The notes below the pieces were generated by a model. It was given only the letters and a program-made list of their open reading frames with translations. It searched no databases and was not told the DNA's origin. The position numbers and the translations under genes were made by a program. A DNA stretch of 64,000 bases from Lonicera japonica (lineage: Eukaryota > Streptophyta > Magnoliopsida > Dipsacales > Caprifoliaceae): positions 68,085,393 to 68,149,392 of the forward strand of contig CM038467.1 in the NCBI GenBank assembly GCA_021464415.1, read 5' to 3'. Below, in pieces: positions 1 through 11,049 of this stretch; position 1 is the first letter of the stretch, and each line of letters opens with the position of its first letter.

Positions 1-630
1 ATATAGCCTTTCCCTTCACACCATTCTTTTGTCCATTTTTTCGTAAGACATACTAGTAACTCTGAATAAAGCCTTTTGCATCTAGAATATGATATAGGGA
101 TATATGATATGAATTATCACCATATAAAAACGAAAGAAATAATGGAATTTCTTCCAACATTTCAGACCCCAAAACTAAAGTTTGAGAGCCAGGAGTCGCA
201 TTTACGAAATCTCACAATACCAAAGATGTTGTGCCCTCCAGCACTTGGGTCGGGCCCGGGGCACCAACTTGGCCAGTCGGTTGCGCACATAGTAACAATA
301 TTGTCCCCAACTTAAACACCTTTGGGCCCTATGTGTGGGGTTTTCATCTTAAAATGCCTCGTTACTATGTGGAGACTTTCCACCACTTATATACCTATGT
401 TGAGTTCTATAATTTTTTCATGTGGGATCAATGGTTTGAGTCAACTATTCTCAATAATCTCCACCTTGGATCAAACCAGTCCACCTTAGATGGATTTCAT
501 CAATTGGCCAAGTTGACTATTATGTATCTCTTAAATTTAATGAACACCCAAAAATAGCCTTGTGTTTGATTAAACAATTTTCTTATCCTTCCCGTGGGAA
601 TGCTATGATGGAGCATGTCAGGTACAAGAT
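1..630. other. Unassigned repeat-like DNA, no gene seen
   Basis: AT-rich sequence with a GC-richer patch around 230-380. The short open frames share no motif with a known family. The patch has the texture of a decayed LTR, but I see no termini or target duplication, so I leave it unclassified. Confidence 0.4.
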
Positions 631-730
631 ATGAACAAGTGGGAGCTTGCAATAAAGGACAAGTTCCTTTACCTCCAAGAAGACATGGGAGCTAGCTATG
701 CTACCAATAGGGAAAAAGAAAACTTTATGG
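631..730 (+). pseudogene. Ty1/copia reverse transcriptase fragment
   Basis: The plus strand reads KWELAIKDKFLYLQED and then, after a one-base frame change near 682, WELAMLPIGKKKTLW. This matches the conserved start of the copia reverse transcriptase domain (pattern W..A...E...L..N.TWEL..LP.GKK). Everything downstream is lost: stops follow within a few codons, and no integrase, RNase H or LTR can be joined to it. It is a short scrap of an old insertion. The motif is distinctive but short, so a chance match cannot be excluded. Confidence 0.45.
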
Positions 731-2880
731 ATATAGTGAAATTTTAGGCGTGTTGTGTCGATTATGGGCATTTTGTTGATACCACGTAATTTTAGTAACA
801 TCTTGTTTCCCAACAAAAAGACCCATGATAATCTAATTATCTTTAATTATACAATGGAGTTCTTAAATAAACCCAAAAATTTGGCCTTCTCACCCAAGTG
901 GGGGGAATACTTTCTCGACGCCCCACTCATTTTTTTTATAAACTTTCAGTTCACCCCACCAGTGGGGTCAGTTTGCTTGCCCTGTACACCACCATTCTTT
1001 TTATCAAAAACATTCAATCCACCCCATATATTTTATACATGCCAACCACACACTACCTCTCTTTTATACGCCAAACAATAAAGCCTTTTTGTTCATTGCA
1101 CATCCATGAAATTCTTTACTATACTAATAAAGTTTTCTTTGAATTCATGGTTAATTGACAATTGAAATCTCCCATAAACCTTCAAATGGGTTATTTATTC
1201 ATACTTTACAAAGGTAATCCACTTTTCATATTTTACTAATCATCAGGAAAATAATACAACCGTTTCGTATTTTATTAATCATTAAAAAATTACACAATTA
1301 AGAGCTACATAACATAAACAATAAACACACGTATATTGTAGAAATAAATATCAAATACAAGTCATAACAATCCACTTTTTTCCATGAAAGTAGTTTATAA
1401 AAACATCTCTTAAATTTATTTTAGGCAAAAAATGACCTTTGGCCACTACTACGGCATGTCATAATCATCAAACTTTTGTATTTTTGTATCGTATATACCA
1501 TTAAGTAAAATTATATTCAAAGCATATATCTATTAGAATTCAATCATCTTCAAATTAAAAAGAAAAAAAGGTATATTTCAATTCTTAATCAAAAATTTAT
1601 AACTAATATAATGATCAAATATTGGATAATCGCAGTCAAATTAACAGAAAGATGTAATCAATTAAATAACGATTAAAAAACAAATTAAATCCATAAATCT
1701 AGAAATTATTGTAAAAATAACCTTATGTTATATCCTAATTGGAAAGTTATATTTTATATGTATGTACAAAGGCCCATGCAATTTTATTTTTATTTTTTGT
1801 CATTAAATTAGAAATGGAGAACAACTATTGCTTTTGATTGCATATAGTTAAGTGATGGTTTTTGATAGATAGAAATGGGGCTGAGAAAAAAGGATACTAA
1901 ACTATTTTTTAAGTTTATTTAATTTAGATTTCAATTGTATATGGGTGAGAAGAATAATATTGCAGGTGAATTTTAGAATACTCTTATATAAGGGAAATTT
2001 TGTATTTTGCACACCCCTTAATTTTATTTTACACCCCGGTTTTTAAAATCTTTGAATTTGCAGCCTGTTGCTTTGTGAAAGATATTTAAGGCCATTTTGC
2101 CCCCATGACATAATGATTGAGATTGAATCCTACAAATTTTAACTTTTGACTATTTTCCGGATTTAATAATTAGGATATCATAAGGATTTCAATTTTTGAT
2201 GTGTAAATAATATTTGTGCTTGATTCATTCTGGAAGTATAATTAATTTGAATTTAATATTAATTATGTATACTAGAAAATTAATGGAATTATTAGTTTGA
2301 TTGTCAAGTACACTAAATATTATTAAAAATTTAGATGAGTTGATTTAAGTTACCTTGAATATATGAATGTATATTTATATTTATATGTGTTATTTTAATT
2401 AGATCCCTTTTACAAAAAATAAAAATACATCCATTTATTTAAGGAATAATATTTGATTAGAACACTATAATAGAACATTAGTGAAAATACCAACTTACAT
2501 AAATTTCATTTATATATGTGGGTGTAATGAACCTAACTTGCAACTTGTACTAGCCAATTTGAATGAGACCTTGGTGGTTCCAAGTAATTTATAGCAATCT
2601 TGAAAAATATGTCAAATTTCATCAGGAATAATGAAAATAAAATATGTACATACTGTGTAAAGAATAACAAATGAATCAATTTGAAAAAAATAAAAAGCAT
2701 TCTTGTAATATATTCACATCCCCAAATAAGGGTATTGTTATAACTTTGTTTAGAAAAATGTGAATGGAATGGAAATCTGAAAAAGACAATGACCTTGTGA
2801 TAGGTTTCATTGAATATTTATGGAATGCATTTTTCGTAATATATATTAATTTTCCTGGAAAAGTTCATAGAATTTTTCTT
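731..2880. other. AT-rich intergenic DNA
   Basis: No gene, RNA gene or element with recognisable ends. The short open frames near 755-1158 lie in low-complexity C/T-rich text and look like chance. Confidence 0.5.
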
Positions 2881-2924
2881 CCTTTTTTTTGTTTTTTTTT
2901 TTGGGTTGGGGGGGGGGGGGGGGG
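2881..2924. repeat. Low-complexity T tract followed by 17-base G run
   Basis: T-rich tracts run straight into an uninterrupted G run at 2908-2924. Such runs are mutation-prone and hard to sequence, so the exact length is uncertain. Confidence 0.8.
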
Positions 2925-3331
2925 CATATGATTTTTTGGACAGATACTCCCTAGAATCTCTCATTTTTCTATTCGTAATATTAGATCTTCAACCATTTAT
3001 TTTTATTTTTTGAGTTAATTGCACTTTGCCCACTTGAACTATGTAATATGTTACAATTTGCCATATGAATTATCAATTTCACCATAAAGTATTGATTTTG
3101 TTGCACTTTACCATTAATTGCTAACGGGGTTAACATAATAGATGGAATAGGGGGGCAAACTCGGTAAAGAACATTTCTCTCTCCTTTTTTCCTACCAAAA
3201 CATATTCTATTGTTTTCCCTCCCTTATCTATGTACACACACATATGTATGTATGTGTGTGTGTAAACATTTGACACTAAAATACACAACCACAGAAGAAC
3301 CAAATCTAACTCTGTTTTTACTTCTTTCAAT

Positions 3332-3716
3332 GTTGGGTTTGGATATGTTTGTAATTCGAACGAGTACAAAGTTATTCACTTGTTCAATCTGGGTCCGTTT
3401 AATTCGGATGGAACGATAGGGTGCGAGGTTTTCACTTTGAGAGATGTTGATGGTGTAATTAATTCTGGTGGGTGGAGAAGGGTTCAAGATTGTGCTTATA
3501 AAGTGCACACCAACTGTTCGGCAATATGCGTCAATGGGATTCTTTACTGGAAAATCATGGAGCAAGGAATGGAATCTTGCGTAGTCTTTCCTCTCTTTCG
3601 ATTTGGAGAAAGAGGAGTTTCGGGTGATTAATTACCCCAAGTATTACATTGATTCTGACTAAATAGTGTTGTTTTTTACTGGATTTAGAGGGCCTTTGTG
3701 CCTTGTTGATTGTTCT
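3332..3716 (+). pseudogene. Captured F-box-associated (FBA) domain fragment
   Basis: Inside the Pack-MULE. The frame reads VGFGYVCNSNEYKVIHLF, then CEVFTL, GGWRRVQD, AICVNGILYWK, and after a one-base frame change near 3590 SFDLEKEEFRVINYP and GPLCLVDCS. This is the order of motifs in the F-box-associated interaction domain of plant SCF ubiquitin-ligase substrate receptors (GFGYD..T.EYKVV, W+.+, VNG.LYW, FDL..E.F..+..P, G.LCLV). The N-terminal F-box itself is missing. A frameshift and in-frame stops mean it cannot encode a full FBA protein. The family call is firm; the parent gene is not in the window. Confidence 0.75.
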
Positions 3717-3734
3717 TGATCTACTACTGGAAAA

Positions 3735-3960
3735 TCAACCATGGAAAACACTAGCCATAACACTAGAATCAATACCCAAAAGCAACACAAGAAAACCCAT
3801 AAAAACCTCTCTTCCTCTATTTCTCCCCATTATTGTTTCTGCCCCTATTTCTCTTATCCTCCGAAGACTACTCTGTTTCCACTTTCCACAAATGCATACT
3901 CCTTCCATGGTGGTGCTGTTGCTTTTCTCAAAGAAGATGGGCGGCTGCTGCTTCAAATTT
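3735..3960 (-). other. Second captured stretch in the Pack-MULE, unidentified
   Basis: Open on both strands. The minus frame, read through into the TIR, includes a hydrophobic piece FMGFLVLLLGIDSSVMASVF that could come from a signal-anchor or first exon. I do not recognise the gene. It lies between the FBA fragment and the right TIR and may come from a second donor locus. Confidence 0.3.
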
Positions 3961-4251
3961 TCTCTCTTTTCTTCTGTGGTTGTGTATTTTAGTGTCAAAT
4001 ATTTACAGACAAATACACACACACACACACATATATATATATGTACATAGATAAGGGAGGGAAAACTATAAAACACGTTTTGGAAGGAAAAAAAGGAGAC
4101 GGAAATGTTCTTTACCGAGTTTGCAATTAACAGCAAAGTGCAACAAAATCAATAGTTTATGGTGAAAATTGGTGAAATTGATAGTTCGTATGGCAAAGTG
4201 CAATGGAGTACATAGTTCAGGGGGGCAAAGTGCAATGAACTCTTATTTTTT

Positions 4252-6560
4252 AGTACATCCCATTCTCAATTCTTTTTAGTTGGCAAGTATGCACTATGAA
4301 TTAAATATATATATATATAATTGAACATTAACCATAATTTTTATAAGTGAAGAACTCGTTGTACTAGAGGAATTGAAATTTTAGACTAACAATTAGTCGT
4401 CGCATCTAAAACAGGCAAGTAAGCAAAATAATTTATCACTTCTTGAAGTTTCATTTATATTGAATAAAAGTGAGATGCAACTCAAACTTTGAGTATCAAA
4501 ATGAGACAAATGGAACTTTAGAAATTGAAGTTAGAAAACAACCAAACTTCAGGGTCATAGAAAGTTAATTGTCTAAATAAAGTTCAACCTAATCCGTCCA
4601 TGTGTTCAGCTCAAAATTATTTGCTACACTTTAGGGGATATGTTGAGACTATTACGGTGAAAAATCAAATGCTCAAATTAAACTCAACTTAAAGAAAAAG
4701 TACTCGTACACAATAATTTTTTTATAATTCATAACTCTTTTATATCACTAGTGGACTTGCAAAAGGTGGGAGAGTCGTAATTTTTTCATACATGTGCACC
4801 AGTGTGAACTACAAGCACTTGCCCATTGGTACATTGGGTTTTATTAGATTTGACTAGCTAAAAGTTTTGGATATCGAATTCTAGCAATGAAAAATTTGTT
4901 GTGGTCAGCGATAGGCACCAACCCTGAGCGGAAATTAGTAGAGGTGCGCAAAAGCTCGTCGTGAACACTCCGTGAAGATGAACCCCCAAACAGATATATA
5001 TGAAAAAAGCTAGAGCGTGCGAAAGCGAATTAAATTTTATCTTTGCAGGTATACACAAAATTTTATTTCCTCAATATCAAGTGGAAGCTTAAAATGCTTG
5101 TATGTTATAATCAAATAGTTGTACATAGGCCGGAGAAGAGTAATTTCTAAAATGTCCTAAAACTATCCATTTTAAATCATTTTTTCCTAGAGGTTGCTTT
5201 TGTAAATTTCAATATTATAAGAACTTAATTTAAATTGAGTGGATTTCGATACGAAAAGTGTTTGTTCGGGTTGTAGTTAGTTACCTCAAGTGAAAATGCG
5301 ATTTTTTTTTTCATATGCACATACATTATCAAATTTGAAATCATAAAAATTAGAACATAATGTTGTCTTAGTGGTCGAAATTATTCCTATTACTCAACGG
5401 TCATGAGTTCAATCTTAAACAATTACATATATATTTTTACTGAAAATAAAATAATAATAATGCTAGATCAAAAAAGAAAAAAAATAAAATTTGGTGTCAT
5501 AACATAAACACATGCTTCGCTTTTATAATCTATTTATACTAATATGGTGAAATTAAGTGTTCCAAATTAATCACATGTATTTCATTTATTACGACTTAAA
5601 TTGTAGAATGGCTTCTTACCATTGTTTAATGGGTTTTATTGCAATTAATTAAGATGGTTAATACATTTGATTTGACATCCATCTGTTTATTCTCTTCGTA
5701 TGCCTATATATCCAAAGCTTAAAGACCAAATAACAAACATCTTACTCGGTTCTCAAGGGACGAATGAAATGTAGAAGCGAAACAAGTGTTTTGTAATGTG
5801 AAAATATCACTTCTAGAAAACAATGTTCTTTTTTGAACAAAGGCTTGCAGTAGCTTATTAGTCCTCGTATGTTATGTTTGGTCATGTCTTCTCGAAAATT
5901 ATAAATATGCACTTTCAGGAGATATATCTGCAACACATTTCGTCTCTTCACTGCTATTATCAAATATGATGATCTTTTGCACCAACTGTCATTGATTTAT
6001 GTAATAATTTTAGTATTTGAGAGTTCTCGTAGATAAAATTTGGGCAATTAAGAATATATGCTCAATTGTTTTAACAAAATTAGAAGTCTCTATTTAAAAT
6101 CTAATCTACTATGAGATTTGATAAATTGATAATATATTATCATGTTCATCTATAATAAAATAGACACTCATGCATCGCACGAGTTGTAAGCTAGCAGCAT
6201 AGATAAAACATACATAATTAATTAAAAGAGTGATTTTCCATTAGGAAATTACAAAATCATTTATAACAGATAACGTAATTAATTGAGTACAAATTAAGAG
6301 GACTTGCACAAAGTTACTAAAAAATAACAGGGGACACTTCAATCTTCCAAATCATTCATTCACTAAAATCACCTCATCCGCCGACCACAAAACTTCCACA
6401 AAATGCCATTAACCCATAATAGGATCACCTATGGTACCCATAGTTGAACTCATTCAAGAAAGAAAGAGATTGGGTAAGTAAATCATACCAAAGGTACATT
6501 AAGTTAAGAATAATTCTCAAATGTGCAAGACTAATTAAAGGTTGTTCATAGGTGAAAAGT
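4252..6560. other. AT-rich intergenic DNA
   Basis: No supported gene. It contains a short TA run near 4305-4318. The small open frames at 4858-5058 and 5742-5963 (minus) have no family motif. Confidence 0.5.
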
Positions 6561-6571
6561 ATGCACATACT

Positions 6572-7910
6572 TCATTCATAGGCAAGTAGATTTCTTGCAA
6601 CATGATGACTATCCCACTTTAGTAATTTAATATAAAATGAAAAGCGAATGGCATATATATAGTAATAGAAAACATTTTTAGCAGATGCCCTTATAAAAGA
6701 AAAAAAAAGGAGAGAGTAATAAACACTTACATCATCTCTTAAAGAACAATGAATAAACATGCTACGGAAAAAATTTACAAAACTAACAAATGTGTTAGTA
6801 TATGACCGATTTTTCGTAACTCCACCATCCATATTACCGTCCATTGTGACTATTATAAAAGGATTGTTATCAAATTGCCTCCAAAAACCATATTGATATG
6901 CAGTATTAAAATCGATAGTACTGATAGCGTTAAACTATGTATTCATGATCGTATTGAAGGGCTCATAATCTTGCTTATAACGAGGATCAATCATGAACTA
7001 TTGCCTCATTTTGAAACCCCACAAACAGTAGTGCATGTAGATGTGGTTTACAACTTTGTATGCATACAAAAACATATAACAATAATCTGTTTCATTAATT
7101 AAACTAATAAATAACAATAACATGGTTAAATCTTGGATTTAGTAATACATGCATATTTAGTCAATCTTATTGTAAAGGCTCTCTTGATAACTTCAGAAAG
7201 TTCATGAGTTCAGGCGAATTAGATAACAAGATATTAGGGAGAAGAAAACATAATGCATTTCCTCAATAAGATTTGTCAATCTGGTATAGTCTCTTCTTTT
7301 AAGTAGTTAAAATCTACAATAAAGAAGGGGTGCGCAAAAAAGAGTAATTAATAAATATATACATAATAATTTTGTTTAGAAAGCTAAATAATACATTAAA
7401 TAAGATTATGGATATGTGTATATATATACTTCTCCAGCATCCACTCGAACAGGCCTTTTCGCAAAACGTATATTATCTGTGTAATTATTCTTAATAATAA
7501 TGTTATCCATGAAACCATTTATCCAGTTATGAACACTATTTTTAGAGTGTGATTTCTTTAATTGGTCATGATACCCCGTATTATAATTTGAAGATCCATT
7601 AATGTACGAGATTAAAAATAAGTTAAAAAAGTTTAATTAAAAAAGAAGATCGATATTTAAAAAAAATTAAAGGGAATTAAACGAAATAAATTGAAAATGG
7701 TAGATTACTGTAAAATTTGGTAGAAAATTTCTTAAACAAGTAATTCCCGAAGAGTTGGGCTAAATGCATGGTTTATTCTTGAACAAGGAAAGAAGTAATC
7801 CTTGAAAGTAATAGCAAATAATTCCTAGAGAGCTGGGCTATTGTTAGCTTTGATTATTTTTAAACCTTAAAAAGAAAAAAAATAGCTCAGCTAACACCGT
7901 AACTACCAAA
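6572..7910 (-). pseudogene. Decayed kinase/KEN-like family gene, copy A
   Basis: Left arm of a head-to-head inverted pair with 8095-9330. Read on the minus strand it holds, in order: an exon-1-like stretch near 7750-7905 (homologous to 23.76-23.95 kb); text reading VHNWINGFMDNIII near 7440-7560; a stretch near 7190-7320 matching LANLIEEIHSGF in copy B; and FWRQFDNNPFIIVTMDG with FVNFFRSMFIHCS near 6740-6890. The last block (FW..FD...F......Y.NT...F..FIR...IHCS) resembles the end of the KEN/RNase L-type domain of IRE1-like proteins, but this is tentative. Stops and frame changes interrupt every block. The family membership, based on six related copies in the window, is much firmer than the function. 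Confidence 0.5.
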
Positions 7911-7930
7911 ATAAATTATAATACTCTTAC

Positions 7931-7970
7931 ATATATATATATATATATATGACTACTTCAAGTCTCCACA
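7931..7970. repeat. TA microsatellite at the inverted-repeat centre
   Basis: A short run of about ten TA units lies next to the turning point of the inverted pair (about 7970-7985), where homologous 5' flanks of the two decayed copies meet head to head. Confidence 0.6.
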
Positions 7971-8094
7971 AGAGGATAGTGAAATTTAAGCGAATTTTAC
8001 AAAAATTCTTTAACCTTGTAGTTCTAATTTATATCAATGCACCATTGAAATTCTTGTAGAGATTTAAGGTAGTCATATAAATATATGACTACCT

Positions 8095-9330
8095 AGGTGT
8101 TATAATTCATTTCAATAGTTAAGGTGTTAGCCGATACCTGTGTTTTTTTGCTTTTTTTTAAGGTTTAAAAATAATCATTGCAAACAATAGCCCAACTCGT
8201 CGGAAATTATTTGCTATTGCTTCCAAGGATTACTTCTTTACTTGTTCAAGAATAAACCATGCATTTAGCCCAACTCTTCGAAAATTACTTGCTCAAAAAA
8301 TCCTCACTCTAAAAACAGAGTTCATAATTGGAGAAATGGCCTCATGGATAACATCATTATCAGGAATAATGACGCAATTGATATACGTTTTACGAAGAGC
8401 CTGTTCGAATGGATGCTGAAGAAGGTATACATTTATACATACACATACCTGTAATATTATTTAATGTACTGTTTAGCTTTCTAAACAAAATTGTTGTGTA
8501 TATATACATATATTAACTACTACTTTTTTTACCCCCCCCCCACAAAAAAAATAAAAATAAAAATTGTAGACTTAAAAAGAATGGATTATGCCAAATTGGC
8601 AAATCTTATTGAGGAAATACATTCCGGCTTTCTTCTCCTTGATATTTTGTTTTCAAATTCGCCCGAGCTCATCAACTTTTGAAGCTATTAAGAGAACCTT
8701 TGCAGTAAGATTAATGATATACATGTGTGTCTTACTAAATCCAAAATTTAAGCATGTCATTGTTATTTATTAATATAATTAACTAAATAAACTAATGTTA
8801 TATATTTTGTATTTATACAGAATTGTAAACCAAATCCACATGCACTATTGTTTGTGGGGTTTCAAAAGAAGACGACAGTTCATGATTGATCCTCGTTATA
8901 GGTAAGATTATTAGCCCTTCAACATGATGACAAATATAGAGTTTAACGCCATCAGTACTATCGATTTTGATACTGAATATATGTATGATTTTTGGAGGCA
9001 ATTTAAAAATGATTCTTTCATAATAACCATGATGGATAATAATATGGCAGGCGGATATAGGAAAAACTAGTCGTATATTAACACATTCGCTGGTTTCGTA
9101 AAATTTATTTGCAGCATGTTCATTCATTGTTCTCCAAGAGATGATGTAAGTATTTGTTACTCTTTCCCTTTTTTTTCTTTTACAAGGGCATCAGCTAAAA
9201 ATGTTGTCCACTGCTACATATATATATATACCATTCACTTTATATTTTACATTAAATTACCAAAGTGGGACAGTCATCATGGTGCAAAAAATCAACCTGT
9301 GTTTACATTTAGAGTAATTTATTAAATATT
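8095..9330 (+). pseudogene. Decayed kinase/KEN-like family gene, copy B
   Basis: Right arm of the inverted pair. In order: an exon-1-like stretch (8160-8300); a block around 8310-8420; MDYAKLANLIEEIHSGF and DILFSNSPELINF (8581-8681, then a frame change); CLWGFKRRRQFMIDPRYR (8845-8900); and FWRQFKNDSF, FVKFICSMFIHCSPRDDVS (8985-9147). The blocks are separated by plausible introns: a GT follows 8704, and an acceptor-like ACAG ends at 8820. Several stops interrupt the blocks, so it is non-functional. The FWxxF plus F.KFI..MFIHCS end suggests a KEN-type (IRE1/RNase L-like) domain, held with low confidence. Confidence 0.5.
8532..8541. repeat. Poly-C run of 10
   Basis: Uninterrupted C run followed by an A-rich tract inside the presumed intron of copy B. 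Confidence 0.8.
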
Positions 9331-9377
9331 ATTTCATTCCATGTAATATGTTTAATAAAAAGGTAAAAAAAAATTAC

Positions 9378-9505
9378 TACCTCAAGTCTCCTCTTTTCCT
9401 TTGAAATATTCTTCTTTAACTCTACAAAAATTTCAATGGTGCATTGATATAAAATATAACTACAAGGTTAAAGACTCTTTGGTATAATTCACTTACATTT
9501 CACTG
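9378..9505 (-). repeat. Extra copy of the decayed gene family's 5' flank
   Basis: This stretch matches the reverse complement of 7960-8080 (shared text CAATGGTGCATTGATATA and CTACAAGGTTAAAGA), that is, the upstream flank of the decayed gene family. It stands alone, which suggests a further copy lost its body here. Confidence 0.5.
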
Positions 9506-10098
9506 TCGTCTCATTCCCTTTTGCCCAATATATTCATTTGAAGTTATTAAATTATGATGTGGTGCTAAGTACTTTTTGGGGTGGAAATAACACTACCCTT
9601 TATGAAAGATGACTCTATATAAGTCCAGTCACCTCATAGTTCACGACAATGGAATTTTTTGTCTTTCCTTTTGGCTTAGAATGAACATATTTAGTAAAAA
9701 GAACTAAAACTAGTAAGAATCAATGTCTTAACAAATGGCATGTATTATCATTTTTAGAGTTTTCTTAAGCATCTAATTTCAAAGCATAGATTCTGAAAAG
9801 GTCTATTTTTTTCCCAAAGCTTTAAGAATCCAAAGGTGTTGTTTTGACCTTGAGCACATACGTTAATCATTGTGTGGGGTTTCATCTAAAAGCACTTGGC
9901 CAGTTCACTGAGTATTCATAATTCCTTCCAATGCCATGAATTGGAAGGAATAAAATAATATGTAGAACAAGTCCTCCCAATGCAATTGTTTTTTTCACAT
10001 TAGATGTGCTATGCCTTTCTTGTAATATACTAATCATATTATTCCTAGTTCTCTTTACTATGAAGTGGAAGCTTGCACTATGAAAAGAAAGAGAAAAA
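9506..10098. other. Intergenic DNA, nothing recognised
   Basis: No gene or element ends seen. Confidence 0.5.
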
Positions 10099-10548
10099 CT
10101 AGGGATGGGATTTTCGAACCAGGAACCAGAGAACTGAACCGCACCGAACCAAAAAAGGCTAGTTCAGTTCGGTTCGGTTCTTAGTATTAAAGTGCACATT
10201 TTTAACAGTTTGGTTTCTAATAATTGTTAACGATTCAATTCCCGGATCCTCGATAAATTTAATTAAAGGAACCGCTATATATAAATACATAACAGTTCTT
10301 ATGGTTCTTGGCCGATTCTAACTGTTTTAACGGTTTTAATGGTTCTAACAGTCTCTCGAATAACCGTTAGAATGGTTTTTAACCTGTTCTAATGGTTCCC
10401 TGAATACCCGTTAGAACAGTTTTTAACTGGTTCCTAACAGTTATAATGGTTCCTCAAAAAATACACAAACCAAACCATTAAGAACAACAAAAAACCAGTT
10501 CCAAATCTTCATAATTTAGCTAGGAACTGAATCGGTCCCAGCCCTAAG
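10099..10548. mobile_element. hAT-like non-autonomous element
   Basis: The left end CTAGGGATGGGA pairs with the right-end complement CTTAGGGCTGGGACCGA. Flanks are GAGAAAAA and GAAAAAAA, seven of eight identical but low-complexity. The inside is built from degenerate repeats of GGTTCTAAYGGTT-like text in both orientations and codes for nothing. The TAGGGNTGG terminus and apparent 8-bp duplication suggest hAT. The weak flank evidence lowers confidence. Confidence 0.5.
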
Positions 10549-10637
10549 GAAAAAAAAATTATGTTCCACAAGTGGAGAATTTATAAGTAGTTTGAAATGG
10601 AAATGAAATGTGATTGGAGGCTAGCAGTAACAATGCT

Positions 10638-10690
10638 GCATTTGTATGTATGTACTCATGTATGCATGTATGTACGTATGTACATACATG
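10638..10690. repeat. Imperfect TGTA/CATG microsatellite
   Basis: Tetranucleotide-like run of ATGT, GTAC and CATG units. Confidence 0.7.
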
Positions 10691-11049
10691 TCGAGATTCA
10701 TCTAAGTACCTCATACCTATAACCAAATTGACATTATTTATAGAGATTTTTTTATCGTATTTTTCGGATTGAGTTTTAGTTTTATATGATGGTACTTTGT
10801 GATTAACTTATAGTTTCTACATTTAGTCAATATTATTTATTTTTTGCTTCGTATATTGGAAAAAATACAACCTTATTTGTTCTTTCAATTGCAATTGGTC
10901 AGTTAGAGGATGGAGCTTCAAAAAGTTGTTGATCAAAGAAATCTTTTTGTTGTTAATGCAATCTTTGTCCTTTAAGACTTTACTACTTTTTATTAGTACT
11001 CATATGCTAAAAGATGAAACTTTTTTTTATGTTGGGACATATGCTACAA

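Larger units (their letters stand above)
3012..4242. mobile_element. Pack-MULE (non-autonomous Mutator-like element)
   Basis: The terminal inverted repeats are long (about 280 bp: 3012-3298 and 3971-4242). They begin GAGTTAATTGCACTTTGCCC on the left and GAGTTCATTGCACTTTGCCC on the right complement. The element is flanked by a perfect 9-bp duplication TTATTTTTT at 3003-3011 and 4243-4251. Long TIRs, a 9-bp duplication and the TTGCACTTTGCCC terminus are typical of plant MULEs. There is no transposase inside. The interior (about 3300-3970) holds a piece of an F-box-type gene plus a second unidentified stretch, which makes this a Pack-MULE. The TIRs differ by small indels and a different number of CA/TG repeats, so it is not very recent. 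Confidence 0.88.

Noticed and set aside
1563..2040. Possible genes in the left AT-rich region
   Set aside because: No open frame with family motifs, codon bias or splice structure.
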